NCBI GenBank assembly: GCA_002682825.1
Contig: NOKP01000002.1
Coordinates: forward strand, 4,632,309 to 4,696,308
DNA from: Neonectria sp. B-13
Lineage: Eukaryota > Ascomycota > Sordariomycetes > Hypocreales > Nectriaceae
Direction of reading: 5' to 3'
Length of the DNA: 64,000 bases
Below are positions 56,337 through 64,000 of the stretch, in pieces. Numbering within the stretch: position 1 is the first letter of the stretch; every line of letters begins with the position of its first letter. The notes below the pieces were generated by a model. That model did not search any database and was not told the DNA's origin. It saw nothing but the letters and a program-made list of their open reading frames with translations. Position numbers and translations under genes: made by a program.

Positions 56337-57264
56337 TCAAATCACACGAGGGAGTGATTAGACTATGACAAATACTGAGCATCATTGAGGATTGAACAGA
56401 TCTTCAAATTGAGCGTTGTTGGTTCAGTCTTGTTGGTCCAGCGTTGTTGGTCCGCAACCAACAGGGATATGGGATCCTTGAGCAGCGCCGCTATGTAACC
56501 GAAGCATGAAAGTGGTTCCACGCGCAGGCGTAGTACGAACCGAGCCAACTCCTAGCCTGAGGCCTATTCTCCTTGAGAACGCACTCTATGGCAGAGGCTT
56601 ACCGTTTTCAGGCTCAGCATAGTAGCTTATGCTGTCCAACAGACATATTAAGATGGAGATTACTAGGCTTTTTCCGATTCGATTCCCGCACCAACCCTCA
56701 ATACCCACTCCATCAAGATTGTGTTACCCTGGCGTTGTATGAGAGGCGGGCCGCCGGGAAGATCCTCCACGTTCCCCGCCCGGCCCCTGATTCAAGCTAA
56801 AACGGCATTTCAGGCAAGCCCTTGTCGATAGTGTGAAGAAGAAGCCGCTGTCTGCATGTAGGAACGATGAACCGGTGGGTCAGTCTCAGGTAGAAGCGAA
56901 GCGGGCAAATAGCAGCATAAGTTGTTCGATGAAAGCCTGGGTATGCCCGCATAATCACCGCATGAGGTGAAGCTGGCTCGAAGACTATTCGTACAAAGCA
57001 GAATGCGGTACTCATGCTATCATTTCTAACTACTTCGGGGTGTATACTGATAAGTACGAAACATCAAGACGTGCTTGGGTTCCTGGGCCTACTTGCGGTA
57101 ATTTATTTTCTGTCTACCGCACACGATGGGGCCAGCCACAAACCCCTGGTACAATGGCCAGGACCACGGTATTTATACGTAGTCCAATGCCGCGCATTCG
57201 CAAGACAAATCTTGTACATCATTGTCAAACCATCCCCGAACCATCACACAACTTGAACTGCACA
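56337..57264. other. Divergent promoter region
   Basis: About 0.9 kb between the receptor gene (-) and the hydrolase gene (+). Direct repeats of GTTGGT/TTGGTCC lie near 56418-56455. No separate gene seen. Confidence 0.5.
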
Positions 57265-58096
57265 ATGGGCTCAATCAACGACAAGCCGGTCTTCCTCCTC
57301 GTCACAGGAGCATGGCATCCTCCCCAGTGCTATGAGCCTCTCAAAAACGACTTTACGGCCTTGGGTTATGAGTGTGTCATCCCTCAGATGCCCTCAATGG
57401 GACATGACAAGAATGGCGTGACATGGGAAGCCGACAAAACGAAGGTGGTCGAGGTAGCCACACCCTATTTCGAGGCGGGCAAAGAGGTTGTGCTCATTGC
57501 ACACTCTTATGGAGGCATTCCAGCTAGTGCTGCGACAGAGGGGCGAGGCGTCGATGAACGAGCCAAGGAAGGAAACAAAGGTGGTTTCAAGTCTATCATC
57601 TTCATTGCAGCTTTCGCTATCCCTGCCAGGGGATCGGATCTACTCTCCACCCTGGGAGGAAGTTGGCCCAACTGGCAGGATGCCCAAGAGGCATATACTA
57701 AGGCAAGCAGACCCTCTGTGAAACACAACGCTCCCTTCCTTGCTAACCCAACGCTCGTAACAGAACAAGCTATCGAGAGTAAACGACTTGGGTCGTCAAA
57801 GGCTATACAACGATACCACTGAAGAGGAAGGGAGAAAGGTATACGCGAAGCTGCTCCCTCACTCTCAGGACGCCTTTGAAACGCCATGCAACTTTGTTGC
57901 TACAGACATTACCATTCCGAAGACATACCTGATCTGTGAAAACGACCTTGTGTTCCCAGTAGCACTGCAGGAAATGCTCGTTCAGTCCACGCCTGGCATG
58001 AAGGAAGCAAGAATTTCAGCTGGACACAGCCCTTTCCTTGGAAAGTCTTTGGAGACTACAAAATTGCTTATTGACATTGTAGAAGGAAGAAAATGA
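57265..58096 (+). CDS. Alpha/beta hydrolase (SABP2/esterase-like)
   Basis: Two exons, 57265-57717 and 57764-58096, 263 residues; the 46-base intron has a GTGAAA donor, a GCTAAC branch point and an ACAG acceptor. MGSINDKPVFLLVTGAWHPP opens the fold; the nucleophile elbow is AHSYGG with Ser81. After the intron come the acid strand TYLICENDLVFP (Asp near 214) and the catalytic His in SAGHSPFL (about 241). So the Ser-Asp-His triad is complete. The size and the WHPPQCYE oxyanion turn fit the soluble esterase/hydroxynitrile-lyase-like group found in fungi and plants (salicylate methyl esterase relatives). The substrate cannot be told. No signal peptide, so cytosolic. In-frame codons before 57265 continue upstream to 57040, but the ACACAATGG context favours this start. 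Its neighbours are sensing and recognition genes, without a visible pathway link. Confidence 0.86.
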
Positions 58097-59411
58097 TAGC
58101 CTACGCTTGAGACAACCTTGCGATGTGATAATTTGGTGACTGATTTTGATGACTGACCTCTGTCACTTGGTAACCGACTTTGATAAGTCTGAGATGCTAC
58201 ATCCTTTGCAACAAAGCCTTTTTGGTGTTCAGGTTCGGCTATATAAGACATGGTCTCGTGCCCTGGACGCCGTGGATATTAATTTCTTTACAGACTGCAG
58301 AAGTAGACCAGATAGTGGGGGTGGGCGATATGCTTACGAGCGTATGGTGATCCTTATTCTTTACGTGGTTCTTTATGGAGTTCTGAACTGAGGAAACTAA
58401 TTAAAGATTTGCCACGCCAGCTACAAAGTCAGGGTATATCCTGGGGAGATGAACATTAGAAATCCATCCTAGAACAATTGCTTGAAACTCGAGATCAAAT
58501 TGATGGAGGATCACTAAGCTGGTGGTATTTCCAGGCTTTCCCCAAGCCAGGTAGGAAGAGGGGGAAGTCTTTGAACTCGCGCAGATGAATCGCCGAAATT
58601 CTTGTTAGGCACTCTGATTAGGAATGGCACCAGAGCGATGACTTTCGGAATGCTCTTTCAACTGAGACTGTCTTGATGTGAGTTCGTCAGAGCGCCTTTC
58701 ATCGGCGCGCTGTAAGTCGGTGCGGTTACAAGTTGCTGACAGTGAATTTCAGGGCCGAAATCGATCAGCGAACAGCGCAGGGAAGATCTAAGAAAGTGGT
58801 GGTCTATCCCCGAGGGCTTGCATATGGGAACGACATGACAAGCCGAAAGATAGAAGCATGGAATCCTAATTTGCGAGGTTTAGTTCTTTTATTGAGTCTT
58901 TACTGCTAAAGGCTCAACCCCAGTTAAGACAGGCCGCGGTCCACGCCAGTCCCGCCGGGAGGAAGGAAAACAGCACGACTACCAACCACCTTGACGCCAA
59001 TGTGAAGTAAAGAGGAGGGATCTGCTAGGCTGCAGACCATACAAATAACTTACTGAAACCTGAGCTCAATTCTTTCCTCTTCTTGTCTTTCTTTCTTTCT
59101 TTCTTCTTCAAGCAAACATTAACAATGGAAGTATATCACCCTTCCATCGCGACACTCTATGCCATCGATCCATGCACGCAAGTAACTTGTTCCTTGATCA
59201 CTTCGAAGAGGTACAATCTTGAGTGGCTGATGGGGGATTGGAAGCTCAAGGCATGGTTCCCCAAGTGTGGAACAACGCGTGCAAGAGACGGCTTGTGGGG
59301 GCTGCTCTGTTCCAAGAAGCAAAACATAGGATGCTATACCAGCTGCATTTCGTTTCAGAGGATACAATCGATCCTAAAATTATACTCATATCTTTTTCAA
59401 TACGTATGTTC
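58097..59411. other. Convergent spacer
   Basis: Between the hydrolase (+) and the secreted protein (-). A CTTT microsatellite lies at 59086-59104. A plus-strand frame of 112 codons (59083-59421) overlaps the 3' flank of the secreted gene and has no domain. Confidence 0.5.
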
Positions 59412-60265
59412 TTACAAGTGAGATCCAGATCCAGGCAACCCAGCTTTGAACTCAAAAGTGACACACCCCGCCGTGATCGATCCTCCAACACCGCCATTAA
59501 TGCCTGTGAGAAAGTCCCGGTTAGCTTGCTAGTATCATCAATAACAAATGCAGGCCTGAGCTTACAACTATGCCAGAGATCCATGAAGATGCTATAGCAA
59601 TCAGACGGCGAGTCCTTGCCCAGAGGCCAACGAGGGTCTTGTCCTTCAACCTCGGTTCTGCAACCGTCAACCCAAGTCCACGAGTACCGGTATTTGACGT
59701 CATATCCGTCCCAATTATTTTCATGAATCATGAAAGTTCGGGGGGATATAATATCGTTCCTTAGGCTGTCGCAGACATATTTGTTCATCTCCTCGACTCC
59801 GTCCTGGTGAATGTCGCGGTGGTCTGGGAAGTCATCCTCGTTGTTGCAGACCTGGTTCCTAAGTTCGAGAGGAGTTATTATGGCCGTTACGATTGGCTGG
59901 GTAGACGTGATTGAGGCCACTGCTTCGGTGGTGCTAGTTGCTGGAGTGCTCGACCTGATCGTCTTGAGACAACGGCAGCTCTTTTCAAAGCCGCCGAAGA
60001 TTCTCGGGCCATCCAGACAGTACCCAGTCTTGCCATCGTCGCAATCTGTAACTTTACAATCATCATCCGACTCGCATGCCGCTGTGTTGGTGGCTGTAGC
60101 GCTAGCTGAGCTAGTTGTGGAGGATGCAGTAGCTGTGCCAAATATGGAGTCAAGTTCTGACTGTGCCTGATCTTCTGCGGCGGCCAGTTCATGCTGAGAG
60201 CCGGATGCCTCAGCCAAGTAACTGCTGTGCAGCAACAGCAGTGATGTCGCTGTGGAAACCCGCAT
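59412..60265 (-). CDS. Secreted Cys-rich protein resembling a chitinase tail domain
   Basis: Two exons, 60265-59566 and 59503-59412 (GTAAGC donor, CTCACAG acceptor, CTAAC branch), 263 residues. Signal peptide MRVSTATSLLLLHSSYLAEASG, then a Ser/Thr/Ala-rich linker, a small six-Cys knot-like segment (ACESDDDCKVTDC, YCLDG, SCRC), a second Ser/Thr linker, and a C-terminal domain: VCNNEDDFPDHRDIHQDGVE, WDGYDVKYRYSWTW, PLGKDSPSDCYSIFMDLWHS, and after the intron CINGGVGGSITAGCVTF. I recall this last pattern from the C-terminal part of killer-toxin-like (subgroup C) GH18 chitinases and related secreted fungal proteins; here it stands alone without any chitinase domain. Secreted effector or wall-associated function is inferred. 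Without the splice the frame runs on to 59246 with non-family residues. Confidence 0.78.
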
Positions 60266-61031
60266 TCTTCTGTTTGTCCTCTCCCAGTCAAGTTGAGTAC
60301 ACTAAGGGAGAGCCGAAGGGAAATGCAAACGAGAGTACGTGTTTGTCAACGATGGTGATGGTCAGGGTATAAGAAGGGTTGGCGTGACAAATGAGAGAGA
60401 GAGCCAGGGACAAAGAGGAAGAAATTCTCCCAACCTCGATCTACTCGCAAGCCGGGCGGGTGAAGGCTTTGCACAGCCACTAGTATGTATGTACTGATAT
60501 CATGTTCGGCCGCAGAACCAACAGGACACAGCCATTTCACGTATCTGATCTGTGTGGAAGACAGCTTGGACTCGTGCATCTCCGTAATTAGCGAGCTGCA
60601 ACTTACAACCAACGCACATCGCATAGCCCTTGCAAGCTCCCGATTACAGCCTAGCGTTGTGTGATTTTTAATTATCTTGAAACAAGAGCTGCATATCAAC
60701 CGTGGCTGACTGCTGAAGGATTTTGCAACCCGCCTCCGCTGGGGCTTAGACATGCTGAGTGTTTTCATCCGTGGCGCAATTCACGTCATCATCGTCTGCT
60801 TCAACTGTGGAACAGAGAACGAGAAGTTTAGCTTACTGTGTTTTGAACTGACGCCTCGAGTCTACAGATCAAGTGCCCCTGAAATGTACTAGTTGTCGGT
60901 TCATTAATGTCTACCTCCCGCATCCGAATAAATAATTTCTTTCAACTTCCAGACTACACCCCGGGCCGTTTAGATTCTGCAGCTGATCCTTGCTTTACCA
61001 GAAAGGGTGTGTGTGCCCTTTGTTAGTTGGC

Positions 61032-61057
61032 TGTTGGTTGTTGGTTGTTGGTTGTTA
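61032..61057. repeat. TGTTGGT heptamer repeat
   Basis: Between three and four head-to-tail copies of TGTTGGT, with slight wear at the ends. Intergenic; no function known. Confidence 0.7.
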
Positions 61058-61180
61058 GATGAAACAATGCGAGATATACCATGCCTTTTTAGCTTCCGAA
61101 TGGCCAGCTTCGCCGCCTGGATTCCGCAGGCCCTTCAACATATGCTTCGTTAATAACATGAGCAAGGCGTAGAGCAGGCC

Positions 61181-61215
61181 GCAGCGTGCAGCGTGCAGCG
61201 TGCAGTGCAGCGTGC
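61181..61215. repeat. GCAGCGT heptamer repeat
   Basis: Three perfect GCAGCGT copies, then a GCAGT variant and a further GCAGCGT, all tandem. Intergenic. Confidence 0.75.
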
Positions 61216-61711
61216 ATCCATGCGGTGTGATCCTCTACATAGATAGCCTAGTCTACTAGTACCAAGTAGGCCATTGCACATTCAAGAAGATCATTTATGG
61301 TGCAATGTTACCATTTATTCTAGCAATGTCTGCTAGCCGCTGTCTATCCGTCCCTGTGAAATCAACATGCTATTCTTTTCAGCACACACAGTCCCCATGC
61401 TCTGGTCGGCCGATGCGGGGATAGATGCCCCTACTCAATAAAACGCAATATCCGCTCATCCGGCCGGTGGGCAAGAGGCTATGTCTTTGCTTAAATTCTT
61501 TCATGGCGTGGGCGGTTGGTTTTGACTGGTGAGCATAAAACACAAGTCCCTCTAGATACAAAAATACAAAATAACACATACGAAGGCTAATTCTACCCCT
61601 AACCTCAACTCTAGCCTTAACTTGAGCACTAATTACCCTAAATAACGCTGCCTACCAACGCTAGCCGCTAACCTGTGAACCATTTCGTTTGGTCTACAGT
61701 TTTCTGGGTCC

Positions 61712-64000
61712 TCAAATCGACAAAGAATCGAGAACTTCTATGATCCCGCTCTGGTCACCAAATGGAACATCGAATGATTGCTCAATCTGAGCTAGCAACG
61801 CTCTTCCCTCTTCATCCTGCTTGTTTGGAAAAAGATCAAAAGCTTGAGCCTTGAGTCCCGGCCTGGAATCAATCGCTTTCAGTAGTAAACTCAATATTTC
61901 TTGACCATGACTTCGCGTGTAGGCGTAGTATGTCCCAGATGCCGATTTGTGAGACAAATTTCCCCTTAACGGTCTTCCATACATCTCCCTCGTAGTTTCG
62001 AGGGACAGGTGCAACCCAAGAATCGGTGTTTCAGAAAAGGCCAAGATTATCGGGCAGACGTCCTCGTAAGGTGTTATGCTGAGCATAATATTGCCGTGTT
62101 TTAGAAGACTCTTCACAATTTGAGTTTGTCGAGTTCTTATCGCCCAGAAGAGGGGCGTATTCCCATCACGGTCTCGGTAGTTGACATCAAGTTCCTGAAT
62201 CTCTAGCAGTGCGTTGACAAACCCAGCAGCGTTGGATTCTATCAGTCTCTGCCCCAAACTCGAACGTTGCTCATGAGCCCAGCCTTCGGGCCAAACGCCA
62301 TGGAGCGCACGGCAGGCGTGATGTAAAAGCGTGAACCCATCTCCATCTATTTCGTTGACGTTGGGAAGAAATGGACGCAAAAAGTGGAAAACTTCAACGC
62401 TGTTGTTGCTATCGAGTACGATGTGATGGTATGCATTCTTCCCCTCATAATCTTTTCGATCAATCTGGACATTTTTACCAGAGGTGATGAGGGCTTGCAT
62501 TATCTGCACATTGCCTCTTGCTGTTGCGAGGAGAAACGCACTCCGGCCCCTGGAATCAAGAGCGTCGACTCTTATGTCTTCTTGTGTTAGAAGAAGCATA
62601 GTCACAGCTGGGCCTGCAAATTCAGCTGCCACGTGAATTGGGAAGACTGGCCCTCGCTTCAACCAATTGTGACTGACGTCTGTATTGATATTCAGACATG
62701 GGAGCAGTTTCTTGAGAGCCTCGATGCTCCCGGCGAAAATAGCGTCGACGAGAAGACTCCCATCCTGTAGTTCCTGTTCGGTTGGGGCACTGGCCATGCC
62801 AGTGGATGAGAGAAGCGATTGCACAAGTTCTGGAAAGTTGCGCATAGTCGCAAGCCATACAATTGAGGTACTGTATTTCCTGAGATCGTTACGGTTGCAT
62901 GCAGGTATCAAGGTGGTGGCCATGTGTGTATCGCCGTGCCTGATGGCAATCAAAACCACCTTAGGATCGACTTCAACATTCGACCACATCAGCAACTGGG
63001 TGACCAGCTCCAAGTTTCTGCTTTCAGTGGCAATTCGGAAAGCAGATTTGATTTCGTCTCGGCCTGCTCTCTCAAGCAATAGTCTGCAGCATCCCGATCG
63101 ACCGTTCTCGACAGCGACCTCGAGCGCGGTTCTGAAAGTTACTCCACCAGTGCCCTTGCGTTCCTTGAGGCTAGGGATGATACGACTGTGGCTCAGCAAC
63201 AGATTGACCACGTCTTCAAAGCCAAGTTCCGCAGCAATACAAAGAGCCCTACGTCCATGGGAGCTCTCTGTGTTGGGGTTGGCGCCATGTCGCAAGATCA
63301 GTTCTACCATAGCCAGGTCCCCTCGGGATGCCGCAATGGTCAGCAGAACTTCGTCCTGTGAGGACCGTTCAACTATAGAAGACTCATTGAGATCATAACT
63401 GTTGACCGTCAACCACAGATCTACAAACCCATGGTTCCCCTCGTGACAGCTATTGATTAGCACGGATTTGGAGTTCGATAGCTCCTTTGCCAATCGGATG
63501 AGCCCAGCTCTTGTAGCATCCGGTAGTCCAATGAGATCTAATGTCTTGGACACTGGAGCCGACTGAGTGGCTCCAGTGTCAGCCGTTCCCTCTGCAGCGA
63601 GCGCATGATATGCCCAGTTCATTCTTGCATAATCTGCAAAGGGGAGAGGATCAGGTGCAGGGTCATCGCTCTTCAAATCCTCGCTGCTTTTGCTGATCAT
63701 GTCCAAATACCGAGTGCAGAGCAAAGCCATGTCAGAATCAGCGTGAGGAAACCAATAATCCTTGTTTCTCTCAAAGTACTCCTGTGTTGACTTGTGAACC
63801 AGTCGCACAACATTGCTTTGAACGTCGACCGTGATGAGACCTGCGCAAACTTCTCCGACGTCTTCGATGTCAGGAATATTATCCTCGTCCAGAAATTCAG
63901 TCTCCGACTCGACGGAAAGCGCATACACCAGTTCTTCAGTCGTCAGAGGCCGCCTAGCGCAAAGAATTAAGAGGATGGCCTGCTTCGCAAGGTCTTTCGA
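61712..64000 (-). CDS. Ankyrin-repeat, NACHT-type NLR-like protein, 5' part outside the window
   Basis: The frame is open from the right edge (64000) to a stop at 61712, 762 residues, so the N-terminus lies beyond the window. The first visible part, AKQAILLILCARRPLTTEEL, then VRLVHKSTQEYFERN and CTRYLDMIS, is the winged-helix region that follows the NACHT ATPase in fungal NLR-like proteins. Ankyrin repeats come next, from about residue 200 of the visible part: LLTIAASRGDLAMVELILRH, GANPN, GRRALCIAAELGFEDVVNLL, AFLLATARGNVQIMQALITS, and near the end DGFTLLHHACR and DGNTPLFWAIRTRQTQIVKS. Such proteins are thought to act in self/non-self recognition and defence through an N-terminal effector domain, which cannot be seen here. 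Ends DSLSI. No intron is needed in the visible part. Confidence 0.9.
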   Translation of the reverse strand, partial: SKDLAKQAILLILCARRPLTTEELVYALSVESETEFLDEDNIPDIEDVGEVCAGLITVDVQSNVVRLVHKSTQEYFERNKDYWFPHADSDMALLCTRYLDMISKSSEDLKSDDPAPDPLPFADYARMNWAYHALAAEGTADTGATQSAPVSKTLDLIGLPDATRAGLIRLAKELSNSKSVLINSCHEGNHGFVDLWLTVNSYDLNESSIVERSSQDEVLLTIAASRGDLAMVELILRHGANPNTESSHGRRALCIAAELGFEDVVNLLLSHSRIIPSLKERKGTGGVTFRTALEVAVENGRSGCCRLLLERAGRDEIKSAFRIATESRNLELVTQLLMWSNVEVDPKVVLIAIRHGDTHMATTLIPACNRNDLRKYSTSIVWLATMRNFPELVQSLLSSTGMASAPTEQELQDGSLLVDAIFAGSIEALKKLLPCLNINTDVSHNWLKRGPVFPIHVAAEFAGPAVTMLLLTQEDIRVDALDSRGRSAFLLATARGNVQIMQALITSGKNVQIDRKDYEGKNAYHHIVLDSNNSVEVFHFLRPFLPNVNEIDGDGFTLLHHACRALHGVWPEGWAHEQRSSLGQRLIESNAAGFVNALLEIQELDVNYRDRDGNTPLFWAIRTRQTQIVKSLLKHGNIMLSITPYEDVCPIILAFSETPILGLHLSLETTREMYGRPLRGNLSHKSASGTYYAYTRSHGQEILSLLLKAIDSRPGLKAQAFDLFPNKQDEEGRALLAQIEQSFDVPFGDQSGIIEVLDSLSI

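Larger units (their letters stand above)
60266..61711. other. Spacer with short tandem repeats
   Basis: Promoter of the secreted protein gene on the left and the 3' flank of the ankyrin gene on the right. TGTTGGT units repeat at 61032-61057 and GCAGCGT units at 61181-61215. A CCTAA/CTAAC-rich AT stretch lies at 61590-61675. No gene is supported; a 140-codon minus frame at 60346-60768 lacks any domain. Confidence 0.5.

Noticed and set aside
60346..60768. 140-codon minus-strand frame upstream of the secreted protein gene
   Set aside because: No domain and lies in the probable promoter of the gene at 60265.
1..64000. Operons, ribosome binding sites, CRISPR arrays, insertion sequences
   Set aside because: The gene structure is eukaryotic with spliceosomal introns; no regular spaced repeats of CRISPR type and no intact transposase were seen.

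Overview
This window is nuclear DNA of a filamentous ascomycete (Pezizomycotina, most likely Sordariomycetes). The evidence is short phase-consistent introns of about 45-110 bases with GT...AG ends and CTNAC-like branch points, genes spaced by kilobases, no operons or ribosome binding sites, and fungal-only families: a HET domain, a PTH11/fungal-rhodopsin receptor, DUF7730 proteins and a NACHT/ankyrin-type receptor. I cannot name the species.

Left half (1-44 kb) is mostly ordinary genome. In order: a mitochondrial DnaJ-C28-like DUF1992 protein (-), a secreted or GPI-anchored arylsulfotransferase-like protein (-), a large disordered acidic protein (-), a membrane-anchored SGNH/GDSL-type protein (+), an App1-type phosphatidate phosphatase (+), three tandem DUF7730 paralogues (-), argininosuccinate lyase ARG4 (-) with two TGACTC elements upstream, the small 2-oxoglutarate dehydrogenase subunit KGD4/MRPS36 (+), a possible small three-exon gene (-), a coiled-coil protein of unknown role (+), a cysteine-rich octapeptide-repeat protein (-) and an amino-acid permease (+). 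Several intergenic stretches of 4-7 kb hold only low-complexity leaders and short repeats.

Right half (44-64 kb) looks accessory: a TpA-rich, gene-poor tract at about 48.3-50.1 kb, a Ser/Thr-rich single-pass surface protein (-), a broken HET-domain gene (-), a seven-transmembrane PTH11-like receptor (-), an alpha/beta hydrolase (+), a secreted cysteine-rich protein resembling the tail domain of killer-toxin-like chitinases (-), and the 3' part of a large ankyrin-repeat NLR-like gene running off the right edge (-).

The genes do not form one pathway. ARG4 (arginine synthesis) and KGD4 (TCA cycle) are housekeeping; the right end carries surface sensing, secretion and self/non-self recognition genes, including decay of one HET gene. 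All exon boundaries were read by eye from splice consensus and reading-frame continuity; family names come from recognised motifs, with no database search.
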